64,000 nucleotides of DNA from the NCBI RefSeq assembly GCF_029873635.1, contig NC_080422.1, forward strand, positions 14,663,936 through 14,727,935, in the 5' to 3' direction. This stretch comes from Malania oleifera (Eukaryota; Streptophyta; Magnoliopsida; Santalales; Ximeniaceae). Made by a program: the position numbers and the translations under genes. The notes beneath the pieces were generated by a model. It was not told where the DNA came from. It worked only from the letters and a program-made list of their open reading frames with translations, and made no database searches. Below, piece after piece: positions 44,218 to 55,509 of this stretch. Position 1 is the stretch's first letter, and every line of letters begins with the position of its first letter.

Positions 44218-46411
44218 TGTTAGAATTGGTGTATTCTTAAAAGGGGGGGTGAATTGGAATTTTAAACTTTTTTCCTAGGTTAAATCAGAAATCAATATGA
44301 TTTAGCTACCTAGGGTCTTTCTATACAATCCCAAATGTGCAAGTAGATAATAATGTACGAAAATTTAAATCATGCGCATCATTCACACCATAACATACAC
44401 GTGGTAAGTATAGAGTGCGAAAATATAAAAAAACACATGATATGTTATCGGGGTTCAGCCAACTGTGCCTACGTCCCCACCTTTAGCTTGCAAGTTCGAG
44501 GATTCAACTAAAGGCTCACTTAAGGGTGGAGCGGCACCGATTACAACCAGGTCAATTATCACAGGGCTGACTTCAACCTTAACCAGGTCAATTAGCGGGA
44601 TTGACCTCAACCTACACGCCTTAATAGGATGACGCACCTAACTTTCCTAACCGGGTCTAAGCCAATCCGGGACTATTTCAAAGGGCTAGTCTCCCTCTTC
44701 AGGCCACGCCTGAAAATACAACAGTATTGAAATACAATCAAATGGTACAGTGATTATGCTTTTGTGTAAAGCCGATATGTACCCAAATGCGCTCAGTCAC
44801 AAACACCACAAATGATTTAATATATAAGCTAAGTGTGATTTACAATATGTCAACTCTCAAATATATTTACTATCGATGTAATTAGTGCGTGAGAGTGCAA
44901 ACCAGTACGATCTTTGTATCACAATATGTGTTCAATCTAACAGCTCACACAAAAATGTCAAGCATGTTTCAAATGTATCAATCTGAGGGATATATCAATC
45001 ATGTAAATAGTAGATGACGTATGTGCTTGGTTTGCAAAAGATGTATAGTCTTTGTATTCAGCAAATGATATGCAAATAGATATTGCAACAAAGATCTATA
45101 TTACAAACACAAATATCTTCTCAAAGATATATCAATATAAATCATGCAAGATATTTGAGTATATTTTGAAAATGATTTTGCAACCCAAAGACAAATACAA
45201 GCTTTCTAAAATATTGCAACACAAATGCAATACTCAGAAGCTTAAGCAAGTCTTCTTAGGATAAGCTTATTAGCAAAAGCCCCCTAAGAACACTTAGGTT
45301 TAGCTTTCGTAAAAATTGAATCAATCAATTAAGAGTGGGAGAGCAAACCTATTGAGACTAACACTCAATCAACTTACAGAGGGTTCAATCAGTATGAGAA
45401 GGTAAGTATGAGTGTAGGAGGCTCAAAAATGAGTATTATAGGTTTTTTGATTTTCAAAGAATTTTCCTTAATCAAATATGCTAATCACATGCTAATAAAC
45501 CCAAATGAAGGGGTGTTTATAGACACCCCATGATATATAAACATTGGGGACATAGCCGGGATTATTAGAAAAGTTTAATAATGTTTTAGCAACTTTAACC
45601 TTGTTTAAAATGTTTTAACCACGATAAAAAAATCAGGGTAACCCGAGAGGTCCGGTCAACCAGAACACTTTTGGTCGACCGAAGTTCATATGGCTTGGTC
45701 GACCAGGACACTTTTGAACTGGGGACTTGGTCGACCGAAAGTGCATGTCCAAGGTGATTTTTCAATTTTACCAAAGTTCGGTCGACCAGGCTATTTTGAA
45801 CTGAATCGTTCGGTTGACCAGACAGTTGAGATTTCTGCCGAAGACTCTCGGTCGACTAGGTGGTCAAATTGTTGACCTTAGGAGGTTTTGGTCGACCAAG
45901 GGATTTGAACTACAATGGTTCGGTCAACCGGGCCATTGGTCAACTATTGACCTGGACCTGGGTTCAGTCGACCGAAAGTGCACAATGTTGCATTTCGGTC
46001 CTGTTATGATTCACACAAACCATAATAAAGTGTCTAAATTCATAAGTGCAATGGTGAGTGTCCTAGGATCATTTTTGGGTCCTTTTGAAGATACCGAAAA
46101 AAGCCGATAAGGGTAAACCCTAAGGTCATTCTAAGGTCATTTTCATTTTGAGCATTATGAGCTTACGTATTAAAACATGCATGTGATGTTTGTGATTATT
46201 ACATACAGAAAAGCCCTAATTACTATTACAGATCAATTACACAACTGAATATATATTACAATTGAAAACATGAATTGGTCTTCAACTTTAGTTCCTCTTT
46301 GTGCTATCACTATGATTTGCCAATTAGAATACCTGCACATCAACTCGGCAAATATTAAATAGCTGAGTATTTGTCATAATCAAAACAGGGATATGACCTA
46401 TAAGGTCAACA
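44218..46411 (-). mobile_element. LTR, GGTCGACC-motif family (copy D), nested
   Basis: A 2194-bp LTR, tgttagaattgg to aaggtcaaca on the plus strand, matching copies A-C (aggttaaatcagaaatc, ggtgcacctaactttcctaa-type block near 44632, gtatttgtcataatcaaaac near 46365). Reverse orientation. The motif cluster is at about 45648-45980, with TTCGGTCGACC-type words near 45670, 45725, 45778 and 45965. The host LTR resumes on both sides, but flanks cacgg and ctcga are not a clean duplication, so the insertion is old or its edge has shifted. Confidence 0.8.
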
Positions 46412-47204
46412 CTCGACAATTAGCCGAGATGTGGAAAATTTCACAAAACTTGGAATAATTTTGGAACTTATGTTCCTATACCTCTCAGCTTGCGGTAATT
46501 AGTCGTCACAACTGTTTTACAAAACCTAGAACATTTTACATACAATAGTCCATTCCACACTTATTTTGTGTACAATAAATCATATCGTTTTCAGTTTGAG
46601 ATACAGTTTAATAAAAATATAGGTACGGTTATCTCAGTGTCACAGTTTTATACAACATACGATTTTCCAATAGAAATAGAGATAATACCTGAAACCCTCA
46701 AATTTTCCCAAAATAGTAACCCGAAAATCTCGTATTTTCACCCAATAGATTTTCCCAAATAAGTAGCCAGATCATACATACAATCGTAAATTTCATGTTT
46801 ACCGATTTCGATTTAAAAAATAACTGATATAAATAGAATCCCCTTATCTTAACTCAAAAACCAAAACCCAAACTCTACGGCTCCAAAACTATGAACTGAG
46901 TCCCCAAAACCTAAAAAACGAAGAACAATACTTCCTTATAATACTATTCCCTATAAATCTACCGAAATGAAAACGAAATCGGACCCTTACCTCGATTTTT
47001 GGTCAAAACCCGAAACTCCTTGAATCGAAATTTCGATCCACTATAAATGTAGAGATTCTCCTCCTAATCCATGTAGCAATGTCAGATTGTTGATTCCGAC
47101 AACTGACGGCCCGAAATCCTAGAGAGAGAGAGAGAGATAGAGGTTTTTGGTTTCTTCTCCATTAAGCAAGGCCAAAAGATATTTATAAATAAGTTGACCC
47201 AGCC

Positions 47205-47390
47205 AAACTCGTCGACGAGACGGCGTCCTTGTCGACGGGCCGCAAAAGGAAGTTTGTCGATGAGCATGAGATTTTAGGATTTCCCAAAAAATCTCAGTAT
47301 TTTCTTGTCGACAAACCACTGAACCTCGTCACCGAGCTGTATATGAGACCTCGTCGACGAGAAAAGAAGTCTCGTCGACGAGCCTTGCTG
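47205..47390. promoter_or_regulatory. CTCGTCGACGAG palindrome cluster in the older LTR
   Basis: Seven words: ctcgtcgacgag (47208 and, near 47353 and 47371, two more), cttgtcgacggg, tttgtcgatgag, cttgtcgacaaa and cctcgtcaccgag. On the LTR's own (minus) strand they lie between its 5' end and a TATA box (tttataaatatc, about 47180-47191). The family member at 2727-4321 has the 5' end and TATA but not this block. Confidence 0.68.
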
Positions 47391-47462
47391 ATTTTTACCC
47401 TTCAAATTTTCCTTCTCTTTTCTTGTTTATTTAATACTCCTATCTCAGGTCGGGTTCTTTCA

Positions 47463-48520
47463 TTTATCCTTCCTATCTGATTATTGTTTTTACATAATAA
47501 TGCGCTCACAAATTAAAATAATCGTATAAGCAAGTTAGATATAGAGGCATTGTCGATCATCTTTAAATAATTTTTGAAAATGATTTTTATTTTTAGAAAA
47601 TAATTTTCATATATGCCATTATCAACCATCTCAAATTTGTTAAACCCAATTCATGCTAGCTTTATGTACCATGAGGAATGTTGCAAGTACAAAGTTTTTG
47701 CGTAAAAATTGCCTATTGGTAGAAGGATGGGAAAGCCTACTTATACATAAGGGTTAATTGAACCATTATCCTCAAACCGTTGACTGAACTGAAGTTTCGG
47801 TTCACTAGAAAATGAAATTCGAAATTGAAGCATTTAAAACAGTTAACTAAAATTTAAAATTTTAAACTAATATCCATTTATTAACCAAACTGAAGAGTTA
47901 AATATAATTTAAAATTTAAAGTCATTGCAAGCAATTTTTTTCTTTCTATAAATTTAAAATATCCAAAACAAAAATTTAAGCATGAATATTACGTAAATAC
48001 AATTTTTTTAGTTTAAATTGTTTGAAATTTTATATAATATTAAATGCCATATGTATTTTTCATATATATATATATATATATGTACATATATATTTGTATT
48101 ATTGTTTCGGTTCGGTTAATTGAAGTTATTAAAAAGATCAAATCAAAATCAAATCAATAATTGAAAAAGTAGAAGATTTTAAATTGAAATTGAATCAAAA
48201 AAATGATTAACCTAATTTTTCATTTAATTTAATTCGATCGTGTGATTTGATTTTGTTTTTTGGATTTGTCTTACCATGCTGCTCATATGCTGGATCAGAG
48301 CGGCCCTTTGTAGGGCCATACTCAAATGGACCAATATGGGCCTGCAGAGAAAAATCTTGGCCCATATAAACATTGTGTACAAGGTAGTTACAAGAGTGGA
48401 GAGAGATCACATGACCAACTCCATCTGCACCCAATCAACCTAAAGTTTTCATGTGATTAGTAACATTGTATTTAACAACATAAGTTTTGAATTTTAAATT
48501 TAAATTTATATAAAAGTTAA
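47463..48520. other. AT-rich spacer with a degraded repeat
   Basis: No gene supported. The stretch 47770-48200 resembles 38440-38590 (a repeat containing ggttcggttaattgaag). A minus-strand frame at 48207-48434 has better composition than its surroundings but no recognisable domain, so I leave it unassigned. Confidence 0.4.
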
Positions 48521-48790
48521 GACAAAAAACACTCACCTCTTCTGAGATTTGACAAAATACAAAAACCTTTTCCGAAATTTTAAAAATATCACAGGCCTTT
48601 ATTGAAATTTCAAAAAAGTTATAGATTTTCCTTGAGATTTGCCAAAAAGATACTGAATTTTCCTAAAAAAAACTTATTTTACAAAATATAAGAGGAGTTT
48701 TATTTCTTTTTGACAAATATCAAGGGAGGTCCTTGAAATTTTTAAAAACTTAGGAGAGGCTTCTGAAATTTTTATAAATAAATCTATCAT
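48520..48790. repeat. Inverted, MITE-like AT-rich repeat
   Basis: The left part (cacctcttctgagatttgac) and the right part (aatatcaagggaggtcctt; aggagaggcttctgaaattt) are loosely inverted, so the segment could fold on itself. A second, more diverged member lies at about 50505-50745 (aacctcttataaggtttact, aaaaaaaactgatttt, acaaatattaagag). The two flank the TRIM array. Family unknown. Confidence 0.45.
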
Positions 48791-49519
48791 GGTATATTTA
48801 TTTCTAACTTATTTAATAATAGATGGAACAAGACAAACTTTTTTTTTTTCTAAAATCATTATGCTTTTATACAAGTTTTATTATATTTTCATTTGATTAC
48901 ATTCTATTTTTGACAATACACTATTCGTGATCCAAATGTAGCTTTAACTTTAGGATAGTAGATTTCAAGTTTTGACTTTAAATTTGTACAAATTTGGACA
49001 AAAACTCAAATATACTTTTGTAGTAAATTTTATCGAAACTCTCACAAATATAAATCCGACACCTGAAATCCAAACCCAAAATACTTAAATTTGAATTTGA
49101 ATATATTTCAATAAATTTCATTATAATTTTATATTACACAGTACCCTTTTCTTTGCTGTTTTGAGTTATTCTTAATTGTGAATATTATCATGGATCCACG
49201 ACACATCATGCGAAAAATAATGCATAAATTTACAATTTTTTTTATTCTCTTATACTACTACTAAATATTTTCCTTTTTGATGACACAATATTTAAACTAT
49301 TTTTAGTTTAATATTGATTAACTTATAATTTGTAGTGACAATTTCATTTATATGATGTTTCATTAGTTAAAGATTGAGATTTATTTTTTTATATAAAAGA
49401 AATAGTTTTGAGATGGTTGAGAAAAGGGTACTAAATAAGAAATTGATTAACTATCCTCATATAGTACAAGTTTCACATGAGTCCAATTATAAAAAGGTAG
49501 AGAAATTTATAGGGCAAAA

Positions 49520-50499
49520 TGTTAGGACCGGAGGAGCCCATGGGTGGACTTGATACATATGGGTGAACACCAACTTGATCCAAAAACTTAAGCCTCTTGA
49601 GTCTTGAGCCTAACCATGTATATAATCCCCTATCATCCACTCAAATTTTCTAATGTGAGACAAGCTCACAAGTGGAATTCTCAACAATCTTCCCCACACT
49701 TGTGACTTCCAATTGCTCTATCTTGAACAGAATTCATCTCCCTTATGGAAGTAAGTCAAATTTCCCAACAGTTACTTAAGTGGGTCTCACCGCTGGCGCC
49801 TTACGTGCGTCGAATTGCACGTGCTTCTGAACCTATCCTACCTCTCACATCTTAACTTTATTCTTATGAGTAGACTTGATATACATAGGTGAACATCAAC
49901 TTGACCCAAAAGTTCAAACATTTTGGGTCTTGGGCCCAACCATGTATGTAATCCCCCATCATCCACTCAAATTTTCTAAAGTAGGACAAACTCACAAGTG
50001 GAATTCTCAACAATCTCCCTCTCACTTGCGAGCTCCAATTGCTTCCCCTTGAACAGAATCCGTCTCCCTTATGGAAGTAAGCCTAATTTCCCAACAGTTG
50101 CTCAAGTGGGTCTTACAACTGGCGCCTTGCGTGCGTTGGATTGCATTGCACGTGCCTCCGAACCAATTCTACCTCTTACATCTTGATCCTATTTGGATCC
50201 ATCCCTAACCTCAATGATTCTTATTGGCTTCGGCCATATCAACTATTAGCATGTCAGGATAATTAGTTTCACATCTTGATTTTTTATGATGTCGCTCACT
50301 GAGAATTATGAACCGTCGTCTTTGATACAATTTGTTAGGATTGGAGGAGCCCATGGGCGGACTTGATACATATAAGTGAACACCAACTTGACCCAAAAGC
50401 TTAAACCTTTTGGGTCTTGGGTCCAACCATGTATATAAGCACCTATCATCCACTCAAATTTTGTAACGTGGGACAAACTCACAAGTGAAATTTTTAACA
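49520..50499 (-). mobile_element. Tandem TRIM array: LTR-internal-LTR-internal-LTR
   Basis: A short non-autonomous LTR fossil on the minus strand. Outer LTRs at 50333-50499 and 49520-49686 are 167 bp each, TGTT...AACA. A partial middle LTR lies at about 49870-50012. The internal parts (50013-50332 and 49687-49869) are copies of each other (cttgaacagaat, atggaagtaagtc/cc, tggcgcctt, cacgtgc). The primer-binding site next to the right LTR reads attgtatcaaag on the minus strand. The whole array is flanked by a perfect 5-bp duplication caaaa (49515-49519; 50500-50504). It has no coding capacity. Confidence 0.82.
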
Positions 50500-50745
50500 C
50501 AAAAGACATTTATTTCTTTTGAAATTTGATAAAAAGATAGAAATCTTTTTTCATATTTTAAAAATATCATAAATTTTCCTCTAAAATTTCAAAAATACTA
50601 CAACCTCTTATAAGGTTTACTAAAAAGAACACAGATATTTTCTAAAAAAAACTGATTTTTTTATAAAATACAAAGAGATGTTTGTGTTTTTCACAAATAT
50701 TAAGAGTTAAAATTCTTGAAAACTCAAGAGAATTCATTCAAAATA

Positions 50746-51640
50746 TAAAAATCAAAAAGTGACAGCTAGACCGAAGACCCAAATTAATTTAATTAAAAGG
50801 CTATACAGTAGTCAGCAGGTTTAATTTATTTTAATTTTTGTGGATCTAGTTCACTGGTGGGTTTCATAACTCTGCACGTGCACACACCTGAGGGACAGCG
50901 CAGTTCCTCTGAGAGTCTCAGCCCATTTCTCTAACATCATTTTCTTTAACTTGGGAAGGTGTTCGCATTCAGAAAGGTCAACATTTGATTTGAACACTTT
51001 TTGAAAAATTAAGATTTCCAGTGGAAAATAATTTTTATTTTATTCTTGTTTTTAATAAATTATAAGAATATATATATTTTTAAAAAAAATTATATTGAAA
51101 AAGTAAAAGATAAAAGAGTTTGTTTAGTTGGGAAAATTAGTTTTAATTTTTAATTTTCTTATAAATAAAAATGTATTTTATTTATAAAAATACTATGTAA
51201 TAAGTTAGAAATCCAAAAAATGATAAAATAATTTTTTATTTTTTATATTAATTTAGAAAACTTGAAAATAAGGTCACATTTTTAAAAAATTGATTTGAAA
51301 TGATGTGATTTTTTTTTTTTTTTGAGGGAGAGAGAGAGAACAAAGAAAAGAAACGACTGCCTACTTTCTAAAACTTTTGAATTTAGGATTGGTGCATGAT
51401 GTGGACGGGTGCAACTGGTGCATGCTCCATGCACATATTGCACCTATCACCTTGTGACACATAGATATATACATGCATGCATACCCAATTGTATATGGGT
51501 ATGCACATATGTATAAATTAGAAGCTGAAGTCTTAAGGAATATAGTAGAGGGTGGGGCACAATTAAATAACAAATTAAGGAGAGGAAACCCAACATCGTG
51601 GTTTCCAACTACTTGGTCATTGGTGGTGGAGTGCACGAAT
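50746..51640. other. AT-rich spacer
   Basis: No gene. AT-rich homopolymer-like stretches (51000-51330). The frames around 51361-51760 have no domain and run into a microsatellite. Confidence 0.45.
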
Positions 51641-51644
51641 CATC

Positions 51645-51645
<1 letters not shown>

Positions 51646-51685
<40 letters not shown>

Positions 51686-51689
51686 CATC

Positions 51690-51722
<33 letters not shown>
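51646..51722. repeat. (CA)n/(TA)n microsatellite
   Basis: Two (CA)n runs separated by catcatc and followed by (AT)n to 51722. A polymorphic-type compound microsatellite. The frame translating it as HTHTHT repeats is an artefact. Confidence 0.92.
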
Positions 51723-52981
51723 GTGCTTATACGCATACAACTAATATATCGAGTCGATGAATTACCTCTCTATAATAAATTAATAATTTAAATAGTATTG
51801 TCCCGAGTGACAACCCAAGAAGGGGCAAATACATTAATATTAAAGTATTAATTAAGGAAGGAAGATATAAATGTTATATACCGATTCTCTATTCTTACCT
51901 ACATCCAATCTCTTTAGGCCAACAACTTTGAAATTCCACTAAATCCTTTACTTTAATGGCGACAAGGACACTAAATTACAAGAATAAATTTAAAAAGAAA
52001 ATTTTTCTTATAAGTTAGGAATGATTTAAAGGTGAAGTACAAAAATAATTCTCAAAAGAAATACGAAGAGATGGCACAAGGGTTTGTCTAAGAGCTTTCT
52101 CTCGAGATGAGCAAATTAAGGCACAAAAGATTTAACGAGAGATATACGTATTTGAACTTTTGATAATTCAATATAAGCACTTTGGCTAATGTTCATTGAG
52201 CTTTAGAGGGCATATTTATAGAGTTTTGGGGGTCAAATTAATCTGCTCGTTAGAGTTAGTCCACTAGTGAGGACAATCAACTTGTATATGATGTTGGTCA
52301 ACCTAGTGGCTCACTTCTAAAAATGAGTAGCATTAGGGTTATCCTAAGTATAAGAGTTACGTTGTGTAATAATTAACCCAAATAAGCCAGATTGTCTCCA
52401 CGGGTAATGCGGATTAGTTCTAAACTAGCGCGAAATATATAAAGAAAATAAGAAAACAAATTTTACTGAACATGGTTCAAATTCAAAATCTTGGGATTTT
52501 TTTTTTTTTTGAAAGTTTGTGATAGAATTGAAATGATGCAAAACCTAAACTATGAACCTAGCATGCAAACCAACCAAACATTCACTAATTAAATATTCAA
52601 ATAGTAAAACAAGGATAGCTGAAATCAGACTCCACAAAAACCTAAGAGTAATGAATAAATTGAACCTAACAATGACTCAACTAAATGAAAATAAATTAAG
52701 CTAAACGATGAATAAAGCCAGACTAAATAAATAAACTAAACCCAATAATAGAAAGACTCAAACATTTTCTAAATAAAAAAAAAAGACCAAATTTAGACTA
52801 ATAAAAAAAAATATCCAACAACTATTAACTCCTAATCAAATACTTAATTTCAATATAATAACAGTAAGGTAAACACAAGAATAAAAATGTTCAACAAGTA
52901 TCAAACCCTACAATGACATTGAAATAAAATAAATAAACTGAGCTTAATAATATAAATAATTAATCCAACATAATTTAAATT
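51723..52981. other. AT-rich spacer before the solo LTR
   Basis: No gene. Sequence from about 52530 to 52981 is A-rich and continues in character after the solo LTR at 55510, as expected for one pre-insertion locus. It may belong to an older unrecognised element. The last bases, caatc (52982-52986), are the target duplication. Confidence 0.45.
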
Positions 52982-52986
52982 CAATC

Positions 52987-53000
52987 TGTGATGACCCAAA

Positions 53001-53036
<36 letters not shown>

Positions 53037-55504
53037 TAAAGTACAATAATAATAAAATAATAAAAATAGTTATTAAGTTAATATCAATACAGAAGTGTTT
53101 TTCTGTAGGATCCTTGATTCCATGTTTGATGCCTAAGAAAGACCTTGTCTTAGCGAGTGCTCAGAGACCATTGCGGCTCAGTCGCTCCCTGGAGGTCGGC
53201 CTGGTCAAAATGAAATTTCATAAGATAAACAGGATAGACACTGTTTGTACACGTAAATAAGTATATATACATAAAATAGTGTTTTGACAGACATAATTTG
53301 TAAAAATACATAATAAGATGATAATAATATAGGTATCATATGTGGGGCCCACAAGACTATGTGGGGTCCACATGAGTCCCGGAGCCACAAGACACTGTTT
53401 ATATACGTAAATGAGTACATAAAATAATGTTTTAACTGATATAATTTGAAGAAATATATGATAAAATAATAATAATATAGGTATCCTATGCGGGGCCCAC
53501 AAGACTGTGTGGGGCCCACATGAGTCCCGAAGCTGTATGGAGGTTTACACAAGTCTCAAAACTATGTAGGATGCATAAAATCGTATAAGAGTTATTCGAG
53601 TTACGTAGGATCCATTCGGGTCTTGAAGTTGTGTGGGGCCCACAAGACCATGTGGGGCCCACATGAGTTTTCAAAATTCAAATTTAATTCTTATTCAAAA
53701 ATAAATAATAAAATAAATAAATACTAAAAATGGTTCAAAAGTAATAACAATGATAATAATGATTAAGAAAAATAATAAAATAATAAAATAATTAATTAAC
53801 TAATTGATTAATTAATTAGGTAAGTAGTTAATTAAAAATTTATTTAATGGGAATGGTGGCAAGCACTCCCACATGGCCTCCATCTCCATCCCATACTCAA
53901 CCCATACCTTACCCATCCCTTGCCCATTCTTTAATTTTTAAAAAAATTATAATTTCACCCATCTCCCTACACTTTTATAAATTCTATTTCTTCCCCAAAA
54001 TTTTCCTATAAATAGGGAGCTCTCGACCTTCATTTTTCACAATAATTTTCCAAGGAAGAGAAGGATTAGTGAGTGAAAGAATTTGTGGTGGAGAGAGAAT
54101 TTTTGAATAAATTCTCAATCACCCATTTTTTCCGATCTCATTTCTTAAAGATAATTATTGTGTTCGTAGCACACGGTAAAAGAAGAAGGTAAGTAAATTT
54201 TGATTATGTTAGTTTCTTTTTTTTTAAATTCATACCAGAGTTTATTTTATAAGTAAATTTTAATTATGTTACTTAGTTCCACAAAATTTCCATGAGTTTA
54301 TTTTTACGCATATTTAATTATACCAGTTCTATCTTTAATATACTTGCATCTATTTTTGAGTTAAGAAATGTTCTAATCCCCTCGGGTAAATTTTCAGCAT
54401 TTATTTCTATTCAAAAATAAAATTATATATATATTTAACACAAAAATTGTGTGGCATGAGTTTATTTCTACATTGCATTTTTTTTATGAAAATATGAGTA
54501 AAGATGAGACTTTCACCATATTATTTTAAATTGCATTAATTATAATAAGATGATTTTAAAACCCCTTATGGTAAGGAAAGTTCAAAGTTACAGATGCTCG
54601 GTACCGCAGCTTAAAGTTTATACGGATTAGAGTGCACCCACACTGTTTACAGAGTGATTATTTATGTTAGTGGATTTCTCCTGAGCGCACACCTGGTTCC
54701 GGACCAGGACTTAATAAGGAAAATCTCACTTAAAGTTTACGTACGTTGATTTAGTTTGGTCGGTCAGCCAGCTAAGTCCAGTCTTCGGACCGCACAACCC
54801 AGTCATGGGGGTAAACATGACTTACGGCAAACAGGCCTAAGGGTGATTTTTTTTTTATAATATATGTTTATACATATTTAATTATGTGTACAAAGTTACT
54901 GATGATTTGAAGGAAAAGTGTAAGTTTACGTGAAAAGGATCATTCTGGTACTTAAATGACGATCTAAGGAAAAGTATATGTATGTTTATCATAAAACATT
55001 TTTACAGTTTTAAAGTTAAAAGTTTAATTTAGCAGTTATAGTATATGATTATAAAAAATTTACTGTTGAAATTGATGACAAAAGTTTTATGCAGAAATTT
55101 TTAAATTTATATTTATTCTAAAAGCAGTATTGAAGTTATAATATTAAATATTGTTTTACGAAATTCTTTAAAAGCTCATTTTGACCACACACTAATAATA
55201 ATCTTAATTACTTACTGAGCGTCGTCTCACTCCAATCGTATTTTATTTCAGATAACTCTAAAGGACATGTCGGAAATCAAGCTTAGCAAGCATGCGGGTG
55301 GGGATTAGAAAAATAAAGATTGATTAGAAATATTAGTATAGTTTTAGATATTTATGTTTGTGTAATTTTTCTTCTTTTGAAATAAATGATTGTAATATGG
55401 ATAATTAGCGCTCTGGTTTAATAAAAATAGAGTTTATTTTGCTTCCGCTGTAAATTAGTAGTAAAAAGTTAATATCCCAGGCCCCTCGGGGTCGGGGTGT
55501 TACA
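52987..55504 (+). mobile_element. Solo LTR with perfect target duplication (GGGGCCCC-motif family)
   Basis: A 2518-bp LTR, tgtgatgaccc to gtcggggtgttaca, flanked by caatc on both sides (52982-52986; 55505-55509). Plus orientation: a TATA box cctataaatag lies at about 54005-54015, with a cluster of GTGGGGCCCAC words upstream (53340-53665). Shared LTR blocks are ggaccgcacaacccagtcatgggggtaa-type (54787), cacacactaataataat (55184) and gagcgtcgtctcactcc (55218). Reverse fragments of the same family lie at 39713-41018. No internal region remains. Confidence 0.92.
53236..53545. repeat. 154-bp tandem duplication with GTGGGGCCCAC palindromes
   Basis: Units start at gacactgttt (about 53236 and 53391). 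Each ends in a pair of palindromic words (gtggggcccac or one-base variants) spaced about 20 bases apart, followed by catgagtcccg. A third pair lies at 53632-53662. The word GTGGGNCCAC is the known binding consensus of class II TCP transcription factors. Confidence 0.8.
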
Positions 55505-55509
55505 CAATC

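Larger units (their letters stand above)
41189..47462 (-). mobile_element. Ty3/gypsy 5' LTR split by two later LTR insertions
   Basis: Reverse copy of the LTR at 2727-4321. Its 3' end at 41189 (tgtcacgcctcgaacc) matches ggttcggggcatgaca. The blocks at 41270-41313 and 43601-43900 match 3900-4230. The block at 44100-44217 matches 3480-3600, and the 5' end at 47462 reads TGAAAGAACCCG. Without the insertions at 41314-43600 and 44218-46411, about 1.79 kb of LTR remains, against 1.6 kb for the other copy. The extra length is mostly the palindrome block at 47205-47390. Confidence 0.8.

Noticed and set aside
51473-51760. 95-codon frame rich in HTHTHT
   Set aside because: Translation of a (CA)n microsatellite.
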